Shown here one piece after another: positions 17,389 to 25,992 of a stretch of DNA of 64,000 nt. Each line of letters starts with the position of its first letter. Within the stretch, counting starts at the first letter, position 1. This stretch comes from Pikeienuella piscinae. GTDB taxonomy: Bacteria > Pseudomonadota > Alphaproteobacteria > Rhodobacterales > Rhodobacteraceae. The notes beneath the pieces were generated by a model, which saw only the letters and a list, made by a program, of their open reading frames with translations, did not search any database and had not been told where the DNA came from. A program made the position numbers and the translations under genes. The stretch spans positions 1,240,001 through 1,304,000 of the forward strand of contig NZ_CP049056.1 of assembly GCF_011044155.1 (NCBI RefSeq). Reading direction: 5' to 3'.

Positions 17389-18930
17389 TCAGAACGTCGT
17401 CGGCCAGCTCGCGAGCTTGCGCTCCGAGATGCCTTTGTCCATCGCGCGCGAATGGACTTCAAGCATCCGGAGCAGCCAGCCGCGGGTCTCTCGCGGGTCC
17501 AGCACCGACTGCGCAGAATAGATCGCGGCGAGATCGTATGCCGAGGTTTCGCGGCCGATCTCCGCCTTCAGCTCCTCGAATTTCTGCGGATCGCTCTCGG
17601 CGGTGACGCCGTAAACGACGTTGACGCCGATATTGGGATCCATGAAGCCGACATCCGAGGTGAACCAGGCCGCCATCTCGTCCGAGTTTCGCGAACCGCC
17701 CATATTGAGATAGGCCTGCCCGTAGGATTTGCGGGTGACGATGGAGAGCTTCGGCACCGTGCACATCTGCAGCGCGCTCATGAAGTTCATGATCTTGCCG
17801 GGCGCCTTGCGTTTCTCGCCCTCGATCCCGATCAGGAAACCCGGCGTGTCGGTCAGGATGACGATCGGAATGTTGAAGCTGTCGCAGAGAACGAGAAAGC
17901 TGGTGATCTTGTCGCAGCCGTCCGGGTCGAGCGCGCCGGCCTTGAAGAGCGGATTGGAGGCGACGAAGCCCACGACCTTGCCGTTCATCCGCGCCAGCGC
18001 CGTGGTCGCGACGCGGCCGAATTTCGGCTTCAGTTCGAAGACGCTGTCCGGATCCGCGACGGCCTTGATCAGCTTGCGGACGTCATAGACCTTCTGGCGC
18101 TCCGTCGGAACGATATCGAGGATCTTGTCCGGCGAGGGCAGCGTCGCGGGATCGGGCGCCGCGGTCTCGGGCGGGCGTTCGCCGGCATGGCTGGGCAGGT
18201 AGGAGAGGAACGTCTTGATGAGATCAAGCGCCTCCTCGTCGGTGTCGACCGCGTAATCGACGATCCCGGTCTTTTCCGTGTGAAGCTTCCAGCCGCCGAG
18301 TTCCTCCGGGTCCACCGCCTCGCGGATCGCGAGAGAGGTGACGCGCGGCGAGGAGACGGCGAGGCAGGCGCCCTTCCGCATCACCACGAAATCCGAAAGC
18401 ATGGTGAACCAGGTGCCGGTGCCGAAACTCGGTCCGAGACAGGCCGAGACATAGGGCGTGCGCCGGTCACGGATGAACTGCGTCGGGTCCTGCCCAAGCG
18501 CGCCCGTGCCCTGCGCGCCCATCGTATCGGGAATACGGGCGCCCGAGGTCTCGTTCAGGAAGATGATCGGCATGCCGTTCTGCCCCGCCGTGCGGCGGAT
18601 ATGGCCCATCTTCTTGACGTTGTTGAGGCTGGATGAAGCGCCGAGCGTGGTGATGTCGCAGGAGACGATCGCCACCGGCCGCCCGTCGATCCGCCCGAAG
18701 CCGCAGACCTTTCCGTCAGCCGGGCTTCGGTCGCGCATCTCGGGGATATGCGAGGTCGCGAACATCCCCGTCTCGGTGAAGCTGTCCGCGTCGAATATCC
18801 GGTCGAGCCGTTCGCGGGCGTCGAGAAGCCCCGCGTCCTTGCGCTTCGCCAATTTTTCGGCCCCGCCCATCGCGAGGACCCGCTGCTTGCGGGCTTCGTG
18901 CTCGTCGATCAGCCGCTTGTATTCGGACAT
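17389..18930 (-). CDS. Acyl-CoA carboxylase carboxyltransferase subunit (paralogue 1)
   Basis: 513-residue PccB/MmdA-like carboxyltransferase moving the carboxyl group between biotin and an acyl-CoA. The start at 18930 is supported by GAGGGAAACGG; the frame extends further upstream without coding character. N-terminal crotonase-like half: LLDARERLDRIFD near residue 35, GRPVAIVSCD near 84 and the NETSGARIPD region near 128. C-terminal half: TDTPGFLIGIEGE near 374 and SYGQAYLNMGG near 410. It is divergent from a second carboxyltransferase, with a shared candidate operator between them. Confidence 0.9.
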   Translation of the reverse strand: MSEYKRLIDEHEARKQRVLAMGGAEKLAKRKDAGLLDARERLDRIFDADSFTETGMFATSHIPEMRDRSPADGKVCGFGRIDGRPVAIVSCDITTLGASSSLNNVKKMGHIRRTAGQNGMPIIFLNETSGARIPDTMGAQGTGALGQDPTQFIRDRRTPYVSACLGPSFGTGTWFTMLSDFVVMRKGACLAVSSPRVTSLAIREAVDPEELGGWKLHTEKTGIVDYAVDTDEEALDLIKTFLSYLPSHAGERPPETAAPDPATLPSPDKILDIVPTERQKVYDVRKLIKAVADPDSVFELKPKFGRVATTALARMNGKVVGFVASNPLFKAGALDPDGCDKITSFLVLCDSFNIPIVILTDTPGFLIGIEGEKRKAPGKIMNFMSALQMCTVPKLSIVTRKSYGQAYLNMGGSRNSDEMAAWFTSDVGFMDPNIGVNVVYGVTAESDPQKFEELKAEIGRETSAYDLAAIYSAQSVLDPRETRGWLLRMLEVHSRAMDKGISERKLASWPTTF

Positions 18931-18986
18931 CCGTTTCCCTCGATCGCTCTTCCAGCTTGCAAGACCATCTGGTTCGAAAGTATTCG

Positions 18987-19000
18987 TAATGTCAACATTA
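18987..19000. promoter_or_regulatory. Candidate GntR-type operator between divergent carboxyltransferase genes
   Basis: TAATGTCAACATTA has perfect 6-base arms (TAATGT/ACATTA) around a CA centre, 57-70 bases from both divergent starts. This is the best-formed copy of the ATGTCAAC motif also found at 6533 and 10328, and fits the TGT-N2-ACA style of FCD-type GntR proteins. Confidence 0.5.
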
Positions 19001-19070
19001 GTTGCTACAGTGCCCCCGACCCGCGGCTGAACCCGCGCGCCGGCATGAAACGAAAAGGGAGACGCCACCG

Positions 19071-20627
19071 ATGAGTTGGAAGCCAGAGGTTGATCAGATC
19101 GAACGCCGAAACGAGATGGCGCGCATGCTGGGGGGCGAAGACTCCATCAAGCGCCAGCACGCCAACGGGCGGCTCACGGTGCGCGAGCGGATCGGGCTGA
19201 TCGCTGACGAAGGCTCCTTCCGCGAGATCGGCGCGATGACCGGCAAGGCCACGTATGACGAGAACCACAATCTCGTCTCGGTGCGCCCCGCCAACGCCGT
19301 GATCGGAACCGCGAAGATCAACGGGCGCAAGGTCGCCATCGACGGCGACGACTACACGATCCGCGGCGGCTCCTCCGAGGCGACGGTCTCGGAAAAATGG
19401 ATCTACGCCGAGAATTACGCGCTGGAGATGCGGATGCCGCTGATTCGGCTGGTGGAGAGCGCGGGCGGCTCCGTCCGGCTGGTGGAGCAGCAGGGCTCGA
19501 CCAAGATCCCCGGCTATCCGACATGGCTGATGGCCTCGACGTTGGGCTATATCCCGGTCGTCGCGATGGCGCTCGGCCCGTGCGCCGGGCTCGGGGCGCT
19601 GAAGGCGGCCTGCGCGCATTTCTCGATCATGGTCAAGGGCACTTCGCAGGTCTTCGCCGGCGGCCCGCCAGTGGTCGAGCGGGGCATGGGAATCAAGGTC
19701 GACAAGGAGGAGCTTGGCGGCTCCGATATCCACACCCGCGCCAGCGGCGTCATCAACAACGAGGCGAAGGACGAGGAGGAGGCGCTTTCGCTCGCGCGGC
19801 GCTTCCTTTCCTACATGCCCTCCAGCGTCTTCGAGACGCCGCCGGTGATCGAATGCGACGATCCGGTGGATCGCGCGGAGGAGGAGCTTCTGTCGATCAT
19901 CCCGCGTGAGCGGCGGCGCATCTACAAGATGCGGCGGCTGATCGAACTGGTGATGGACAAGGGCTCGGTTCTGGAGACATCGCCGCGCTATGGCCGTTCG
20001 ATCATCACCTGCCTCGCCCGCCTCGGCGGCCGCCCGGTGGGCGTGATCGGCAACGATCCGATGCATTACGGCGGCGGCTTGACCCGCGCTGCGGCGGAGA
20101 AGATGGAAGCGTTCATCGACATCTGCGACACGTTCCATCTTCCAATCGTCAACTTCGTCGACCAGCCCGGCACCATCGTCGGGCCGGAGGCCGAAAAGAT
20201 GGGGACGGTGAAGGGCTCTGTCCGCGTCGTCTCCGCCATCGAGCAGAGCCGCGTGCCCTGGTGCGCCATCGTTGTGCGCCGGCTCTACGGTCTCGCGGGC
20301 ACCGCCTATGGCCGCTTGCAGGGGATCAACCTGCATTACGCCTGGCCGTCGGCGCGCTGGGGCTCGATCCCGATCAGCGGCGGGGTCGAGGCGGCCTACA
20401 AGTCCGAATTATCGAAGCTGTCGGAGGAGGAGCGCCAAGCGCGGCTGGAGGAGTTGGAAGCCTATTACGACCATCTCGAATCCCCCTTCCTGACCGCCGA
20501 ACGCTTCAAGGTTCCGGACATCATCGACCCGCGTCAGACGCGGGCCGTCCTGAACGACTGGCTCGACGACGCCTGGCGCATCCTGCCCGAGCAGGTTGGC
20601 GTCAAGGGCCGCACCATCCGCCTCTGA
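19071..20627 (+). CDS. Acyl-CoA carboxylase carboxyltransferase subunit (paralogue 2)
   Basis: 518-residue PccB-like carboxyltransferase. AAAGGGAGA precedes the ATG at 19071. Visible features are RLTVRERIGLIADE near residue 30, IDGDDYTIRGGSSEAT near residue 86, LVESAGGSVRLVEQQG near residue 128, VDQPGTIVGPEAEKMG near residue 364 and RLYGLAGTAYG near residue 403. Apart from the fold, it is clearly different from paralogue 1, so this is not a recent duplication. It is followed 14 bases later by biotin carboxylase. The pair may form a mixed carboxyltransferase or serve two acyl-CoAs. Confidence 0.9.
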   Translation: MSWKPEVDQIERRNEMARMLGGEDSIKRQHANGRLTVRERIGLIADEGSFREIGAMTGKATYDENHNLVSVRPANAVIGTAKINGRKVAIDGDDYTIRGGSSEATVSEKWIYAENYALEMRMPLIRLVESAGGSVRLVEQQGSTKIPGYPTWLMASTLGYIPVVAMALGPCAGLGALKAACAHFSIMVKGTSQVFAGGPPVVERGMGIKVDKEELGGSDIHTRASGVINNEAKDEEEALSLARRFLSYMPSSVFETPPVIECDDPVDRAEEELLSIIPRERRRIYKMRRLIELVMDKGSVLETSPRYGRSIITCLARLGGRPVGVIGNDPMHYGGGLTRAAAEKMEAFIDICDTFHLPIVNFVDQPGTIVGPEAEKMGTVKGSVRVVSAIEQSRVPWCAIVVRRLYGLAGTAYGRLQGINLHYAWPSARWGSIPISGGVEAAYKSELSKLSEEERQARLEELEAYYDHLESPFLTAERFKVPDIIDPRQTRAVLNDWLDDAWRILPEQVGVKGRTIRL

Positions 20628-20641
20628 TCCGGGAACAGCAC

Positions 20642-22000
20642 ATGAAGAAGATACTGATCGCCAATCGTGGCGAGATCGCCTGCCGCATCGGCCGCGCCGC
20701 GCATGGGCTGGGGCTGAAGACCGTGGCCGTCCATTCGGACGCGGACAGCGAATCACTCCATGTCGCGGAGGCGGACGAGGCCGTTCATATCGGCCCCGCC
20801 CCGGCGGCGCAGAGCTACCTGCGCGCCGACGCCATCCTCGAGGCCGCCGCGGCGACCGGGGCGGACGCGATCCATCCCGGCTACGGCTTTCTCGCCGAGA
20901 GCGCGGCCTTCGCGCGCGCGGTCGGGAACGCGGGGCTGGTCTGGATCGGGCCGAGCCCGAAATCCATTGACGACATGGGCGACAAGGAGCGTGCGCGCGC
21001 CCTCGCCCGCGCCGCCGACGTGCCGGTGCTCCCCGGTTCCGAGCGATTCGGCCCGGAGGCGATCGGGAAGGTCGAGGAAGCAGCGACGGCGGTCGGCTAT
21101 CCGCTGCTGGTCAAGGCTTCGGCGGGCGGCGGCGGCATCGGCATGCGCCGGGTGGACGGGCCGGACAAACTGGCGAAGACCGTGGAGTCGACGCAGGAGA
21201 TGGCGGCCCGGAGCTTCGGCGACGGCGCGGTCTATCTGGAGCGCTTCGTGCCCCGCGCCCGCCATGTCGAGATCCAGGTCTTCGGCCTCGGCGACGGGCG
21301 CGCGTTCCATCTTTTCGAGCGCGACTGCTCGACGCAGCGCCGGTTCCAAAAGGTGATCGAGGAGAGCCCGGCCCCCGGCCTCGCCCCCGAGATCACCGCC
21401 CGGATGGCGGAATGCGCCCGCGCGCTGGCCGCGGCCGAGCGCTACAGCGGCGCCGGCACGGTGGAGTTCATCGTCGATGCGGAATCTGGCGAGTTCTATT
21501 TCCTGGAGATGAACACCCGCATCCAGGTGGAGCATCCGGTCACCGAGATGATCTGCGGGGTCGATCTCGTCGGCATGCAGATCCGCCACGCGGCGGGCGA
21601 AGACCTCGAGGCGGAGTTGAACGCGGTGACGCGCCGGGGCGTCGCGGTCGAGTGCCGGCTCTACGCCGAGAACCCGAAGAAGATGTTCCTCCCGGCGCCG
21701 GGCGCACTCGACGTGTTCGAGACGCCGGCGGACATGGAGGGGGTCCGGATAGACACCGGCGTGCGCCAGGGCGCGGCGATCACGCCCTATTACGACCCGA
21801 TGATCGCCAAAATCTCCGCCTGGGGCGAGACCCGCGATGCGGCGCTCGACCGCGCGGCGGCCGCGCTCCGCGCGACCCGGATCGAGGGCCTGGTGACCAA
21901 TCGCGATTTCCTCATCGCGGTGCTGGAGGATGGCGAGTTCCGGCGCGGCGAAGTCTGGACCGGCTATGTCGATGCGCGGCGCAAGGATCTGACGGCCTGA
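20642..22000 (+). CDS. Biotin carboxylase subunit of acyl-CoA carboxylase (AccC-like)
   Basis: 452-residue ATP-grasp enzyme that carboxylates biotin with bicarbonate. N-terminal ILIANRGEIACRI, IHPGYGFLAE near residue 80, the glycine-rich lid KASAGGGGIGM near residue 159, ERDCSTQRRFQK near residue 230, and EMNTRIQVEHPV near residue 288 are all intact. It ends after the biotin carboxylase C-domain with no biotinyl domain, so it must use the separate 73-residue carrier. Start is the ATG at 20642, 14 bases after the carboxyltransferase stop. Confidence 0.94.
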   Translation: MKKILIANRGEIACRIGRAAHGLGLKTVAVHSDADSESLHVAEADEAVHIGPAPAAQSYLRADAILEAAAATGADAIHPGYGFLAESAAFARAVGNAGLVWIGPSPKSIDDMGDKERARALARAADVPVLPGSERFGPEAIGKVEEAATAVGYPLLVKASAGGGGIGMRRVDGPDKLAKTVESTQEMAARSFGDGAVYLERFVPRARHVEIQVFGLGDGRAFHLFERDCSTQRRFQKVIEESPAPGLAPEITARMAECARALAAAERYSGAGTVEFIVDAESGEFYFLEMNTRIQVEHPVTEMICGVDLVGMQIRHAAGEDLEAELNAVTRRGVAVECRLYAENPKKMFLPAPGALDVFETPADMEGVRIDTGVRQGAAITPYYDPMIAKISAWGETRDAALDRAAAALRATRIEGLVTNRDFLIAVLEDGEFRRGEVWTGYVDARRKDLTA

Positions 22001-22045
22001 GCGGGCGCGCGTCTCGCAGCAGCGGAAAGTGAAGATGGAGCGGAC

Positions 22046-23254
22046 ATGAAACTGACCGAAGATCTGACCAAGGCGCTGCTCAGAGCGCGCGGCCTTCCCG
22101 CGCCGGAGGGCGGCGCGGCGACGAGCCCGGAAGAAGCCACGACGCTAGCGCGCGACCTTGGCGGCGCCGTCGCGGTCAAGGCGCTAATCGCCGCCGGAAG
22201 GCGCGGCAAGGCCGGACTCGTTCACCTCACGGATACCGCGGAAGCGGCGGCGGAGGCGGCGCGCGTCATGCTCGGCGCGGAAGCGATGGGTCAGAAGGTC
22301 GAGCGCGTATATGTCGAGCGGCGCGCCGAGATCGCACGCGAGTTCTATCTCAGCTTCGCCTTCGGCGACCGCACGCCGCGGCTCGTCATCTCCTGCGAGG
22401 GCGGCGTCGATATCGAGACCGTCCATGCCGAGCGGCCGGAACGCGTCGTGGTGCGGGAGATCGACCCCCTCCGCGGGCTGAAGCCATGGGACGCGATCGA
22501 GTCCTGGCGCGAAGCCGGGCTGACCGGGCGCCCCCTGGCGGCGATCGGGCGGCTGACGGCGCGGCTCTACGACGCCTTCGTCGCGCTCGATGCAGTGATG
22601 ATGGAGGTCAACCCGCTTGCGCTCGACGCGGACGGGAAACCCTCGCTGGTCGGAGCGATGCTGGAGATCGACGATTTCGCGCTCCATCGCCAGCGCGGCG
22701 TGGCCAAGGACGGGCTGCCCGAGGCGCCCGCGAACCCGCGCGAGGCCGCGGTGCAGGAAGCGAACCGCGCCTATCCCGGCGCCAGTTCGCGCTATGTCGA
22801 GCTTGAGGGCGATATCGGGCTTCTGGTCGCCGGCGGCGGCGCCGGGCTCTTGCAGCATGACATGATCGTCGAGATGGGAGGCCGGCCCGCGAACCATTCC
22901 GATGTCAGCCCGGCCCCGGGGACCGAGAAGATGGAGGCGGTGTTGGATGCGATCTTCACCAATCCGCGTTCTCGGGCGCTCCTGATCGGCTACAACTATC
23001 TCCAGATGGCGCCCTGTGATCAGGTGGCGAAGGCGCTGAAGATCTCGGTCGAGCGCAACGGCGTCGACGCGCGGCGCTTTCCCATCGTGCTGCGGCTCTT
23101 CGGCCCTGCGGAGAAGGAGGCGCGGGAGATCGTCGCGACCATCCCCGGCGCCAACTACCTGCCCCAGGAAGCGACGTTGGAGGACGGCTGCCGCACGGTG
23201 GTGGAGGCCGCGCGGAAGGCCCGTGAGACAGTTACGGCGGAGGCGTCGCGATGA
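22046..23254 (+). CDS. Succinyl-CoA synthetase beta-like ATP-grasp CoA ligase subunit
   Basis: 402-residue protein with the SucC layout: ATP-grasp domain to about residue 240 (VYVERRAEIAREFYLSFAFG near 91, MEVNPLALD near 185) and a C-terminal ligase domain. Two normally conserved loops are altered. The DVGGGA loop of SucC reads NHSDVSPAPG near residue 288, and the GGIVRCD region reads YNYLQMAPCD near residue 318. This suggests a substrate other than succinate, or a relative such as malate- or citrate-CoA ligase. The stop overlaps the start of the alpha-like subunit. Confidence 0.82.
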   Translation: MKLTEDLTKALLRARGLPAPEGGAATSPEEATTLARDLGGAVAVKALIAAGRRGKAGLVHLTDTAEAAAEAARVMLGAEAMGQKVERVYVERRAEIAREFYLSFAFGDRTPRLVISCEGGVDIETVHAERPERVVVREIDPLRGLKPWDAIESWREAGLTGRPLAAIGRLTARLYDAFVALDAVMMEVNPLALDADGKPSLVGAMLEIDDFALHRQRGVAKDGLPEAPANPREAAVQEANRAYPGASSRYVELEGDIGLLVAGGGAGLLQHDMIVEMGGRPANHSDVSPAPGTEKMEAVLDAIFTNPRSRALLIGYNYLQMAPCDQVAKALKISVERNGVDARRFPIVLRLFGPAEKEAREIVATIPGANYLPQEATLEDGCRTVVEAARKARETVTAEASR

Positions 23255-24141
23255 GCATCTTGATCGACGAGACGACGCGGGTCGTCGTGCAGGGAATCAC
23301 CGGAAACCAGGGGCGGTTCGACACGAGGCTCTGCCTCGATTACGGCGTGAAGATCGTCGCCGGCGTCACGCCCGGGCGCGGCGGAGAGGATGTCGACGGC
23401 GTTCCGGTCTTCGACACGGTGCGCCGCGCGGTCGCTGAGACCAGGGCCGCCGCCGCGGTTCTTTACGTGCCGGCCGGCGGCGTGCGCGACGCGGTTTTCG
23501 AGGCGGTCGACGCCGGCTGCAAGGTTCTGCTCGCCACGACCGAGAACCTGCCCCAGCACGACGCCGCCCAAGCCGTGGCGGCGGCGCGCGCGGCCGGCGC
23601 ATGGCTGGTCGGCTTCAACACCAACGGCGTGATTTCGCCTGGCAAGTGCAAGATCGGCGGCATCGGCGGCGCCGACCCGGACGCGATTTACCGGCCCGGG
23701 CGGGTCGGCGTCGTCTCCCGCTCGGGCGGCATGTCGGCGGAGATTTCATGGGCGCTGAGCCGGGCCGGGATGGGCGTCTCGACCGCGGTCTCGATGGGCG
23801 GCGACCGCACCACGGGCCGCTCGATGCGGGAGTATCTGGGGCTTTTCGAGGATGACCCCGAGACCGACGCGATGATCGTCTATGGCGAGCCAGGCACCGA
23901 TAACGAGGCAGAGGTCGCCGAGGCGATCAGGAGCGGCGCGATCCGGAAACCGGTTCTGGCGCTGATCGCCGGGGCGTTTCAGGAGGCCTATCCGGCTGGG
24001 CGCAGCTTCGGCCATGTCGCGGCGATGATTGCCGGGGAAGCCGACACCGCGACCGCCAAGCGCCGCCTGCTGAAGGAGGCGGGGGCGCATGTCATCGCCT
24101 CGCTCGACGAGGCGCCGAAGGTCATCGCCGCACTGATCTGA
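23251..24141 (+). CDS. Succinyl-CoA synthetase alpha-like CoA ligase subunit
   Basis: 296-residue partner of the preceding gene. The CoA-binding fold is intact: VVVQGITGNQGRFDT at residue 10, PAGGVRDAVFEA near residue 73 and SPGKCKIGGIG near residue 128, then SRSGGMSAEISWAL near residue 152. The phosphorylated His is kept in RSFGHVAAMI (His near residue 252). E. coli SucD has GHAGA here, so the residues after the His are changed. It is the last gene of the rightward operon and converges with the PLP enzyme 13 bases away. Confidence 0.85.
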   Translation: MSILIDETTRVVVQGITGNQGRFDTRLCLDYGVKIVAGVTPGRGGEDVDGVPVFDTVRRAVAETRAAAAVLYVPAGGVRDAVFEAVDAGCKVLLATTENLPQHDAAQAVAAARAAGAWLVGFNTNGVISPGKCKIGGIGGADPDAIYRPGRVGVVSRSGGMSAEISWALSRAGMGVSTAVSMGGDRTTGRSMREYLGLFEDDPETDAMIVYGEPGTDNEAEVAEAIRSGAIRKPVLALIAGAFQEAYPAGRSFGHVAAMIAGEADTATAKRRLLKEAGAHVIASLDEAPKVIAALI

Positions 24142-24153
24142 GACGCGCGCCGG

Positions 24154-25155
24154 TCAACCCGCCTCCGCCGACCTGGTCGCGAACCGGTCGAACTGGCTGA
24201 AAAGCGCAGGCAAGCCGCCGGTGTGGATGGCGCACATCCCCTCCTCCGGCGGCGGCCCGCCCGCCGCCGCTAGGTCCAGAAAGGCCGCGAAGGTTTTCGC
24301 GGTGTAGGTGTGCTCCAGCAATACGCCCTCGGTACGGGCGAAACGCAGGATCGCGGCCTCGGCCGCAGCGGTCGGCTGGTCGTACCCGGCGCCGAGATGA
24401 TCCATATGATACTGCTGATGGGTCGCGTCGACGCCCGCCGTCAGAAGGCCGGTATGACTCGCGAGGCCGCGCAGAATGCGCGCGATCCGGTCGTCAAGTT
24501 CATCACGGCCGTATTCGACGCTGACAAGATGCACCTCGAACGGGTAGCCCAGAACCGCGTTGCCGAAAATGAACCCGGCCTCGGTCGGCCCCATGGAGCC
24601 GGGCATGAAGACATGACGGATCGGGCCACCAAGATCCTCGTTCTGGCGCGCAAGCTCAGCCGCGGCGCGCACATAGCCGAGGGCGCCGATTATCGGATCG
24701 CCGACGATATGGGGCCGCCGGCCGCCGACGCGCAGGGCCGAGGCCGCGCGCTCCATTTCGGCCGCGCGCAGGGTTTCATCCATTTCGCCCAGATACCGCA
24801 CCTCTGCGCCGAACACCTGATTGAGAAAACTCATCCTGCGGCTCTCGGGGGTGGAGTCGGCGTTGTGAAAGACGATGCAGTCCAGTTCCGCCATCGCCGC
24901 CGCCGCCGCAGTCAACCGGCACATGTTCGAATTCGGCCCGCCGGCGACGAGCGCGATATCGGCGCCCTCCTCCAACGCCCGTCCAAGCCAGAATTCGAGA
25001 CTGCGTAGCTTGTTGCCGCCAAGCGCGATCGGCATCTGGTCGTCTCGCTTCACGAAAAGCCCGCTTCGCCCCAGCGCCCGCTCCAGCCGCGCCAGACGCT
25101 GCAACGGGGTCGGCTCGTCGAGCAGGGCGTAGCGGGGATCGGGCAGCGCGATCAT
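24154..25155 (-). CDS. D-cysteine desulfhydrase / ACC deaminase family PLP enzyme
   Basis: 333-residue fold-type II PLP enzyme. The cofactor lysine lies in ALGGNKLRSLEF near residue 48, and GGPNSNMCRLTAAAAA near residue 70 is the phosphate-binding region. Relatives act on D-cysteine, ACC or L-cysteate. It lies downstream of an amino-acid ABC transporter on the same strand, as E. coli dcyD lies with the fliY-yecSC cystine transporter genes, so cleavage of an imported sulfur amino acid is the likely role. No convincing ribosome site is seen before the ATG, so the exact start is less certain. Confidence 0.85.
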   Translation of the reverse strand: MIALPDPRYALLDEPTPLQRLARLERALGRSGLFVKRDDQMPIALGGNKLRSLEFWLGRALEEGADIALVAGGPNSNMCRLTAAAAAMAELDCIVFHNADSTPESRRMSFLNQVFGAEVRYLGEMDETLRAAEMERAASALRVGGRRPHIVGDPIIGALGYVRAAAELARQNEDLGGPIRHVFMPGSMGPTEAGFIFGNAVLGYPFEVHLVSVEYGRDELDDRIARILRGLASHTGLLTAGVDATHQQYHMDHLGAGYDQPTAAAEAAILRFARTEGVLLEHTYTAKTFAAFLDLAAAGGPPPEEGMCAIHTGGLPALFSQFDRFATRSAEAG

Positions 25156-25287
25156 ACGCGCCGCGCCCGCCGCGGCGCCCGGCCGGGAGCTTGGCGCGCG
25201 TCATGAGGAAAAGACGCGCTCATCGCGGCATGCAGGGATTGGTCGGCATGGGCGCGCTCATTCCTTCATTCCCACATGGATCGGGCG

Positions 25288-25974
25288 TCAGGAGCCATCG
25301 ATCCGGCCGAATCGCCGCTCGCCCCATTGCGAGAACCGCAGGACCGGATAGCAGTAGATGAAATAGACCACCGCGATCAGGCAGTAGACGAACAGCACGT
25401 TGCCCGGCAGGCGCAGGATCGCGATTTCCCCTTGCCGCGTCAGCTCGGCGATTCCGATCACCGAGAGCAGCGAGGTGCTCTTGATGATGACGACATAGAC
25501 GCCCGCCATCGGCGGGATCATCAGCCGTAGCGCCTGCGGCAGCACGACATGGTAAAGCGCCTGCGATTTCGACATGCCGGCGGCGCGCGCTGCTTCCTCC
25601 TGCCCCGGCGGGACGGCGCGAACCGCGGCGGCGGTGATCTCCGTCACATAGCTGGACGTGTAGAAGGACAGCGCCACGATCGCGGCGACGAAACTGTCGA
25701 ATTGCAGAAAGGCGATATCGAGCGAAGGCAGCACGAAATAGACGATGTAGAGCTGCACCAGGAACGGCGTGCCGCGAAAGACATGCAGGTAGAGGCCAAT
25801 CAGCCGCCGCGGCCAGCCAAACGGCAGCGTGCGCACGACGCCAAGCCCGAAACCGAGCGCGGAGCCAAGCACGATCGCCAGCATCGAGACCGCGAAGGTC
25901 AACCACAGCCCATGCATCAGGATCGGCCAGAGGTTGACGGTGATCGCCCACTTCTCCGCGATGGACTCAAACAT
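25288..25974 (-). CDS. Polar amino-acid ABC transporter permease
   Basis: 228-residue inner-membrane subunit of a HisM/GlnP-type importer. About five hydrophobic helices are visible. The ATPase-contact loop has the EAA pattern EEAARAAGMSKSQALYHVVL near residue 133. GAGGGG precedes the ATG. It follows a paralogous permease on the same strand. A longer open frame over this region in another phase is a shadow. Confidence 0.93.
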   Translation of the reverse strand: MFESIAEKWAITVNLWPILMHGLWLTFAVSMLAIVLGSALGFGLGVVRTLPFGWPRRLIGLYLHVFRGTPFLVQLYIVYFVLPSLDIAFLQFDSFVAAIVALSFYTSSYVTEITAAAVRAVPPGQEEAARAAGMSKSQALYHVVLPQALRLMIPPMAGVYVVIIKSTSLLSVIGIAELTRQGEIAILRLPGNVLFVYCLIAVVYFIYCYPVLRFSQWGERRFGRIDGS

Positions 25975-25992
25975 CGGGCCCCTCCCCCGACT

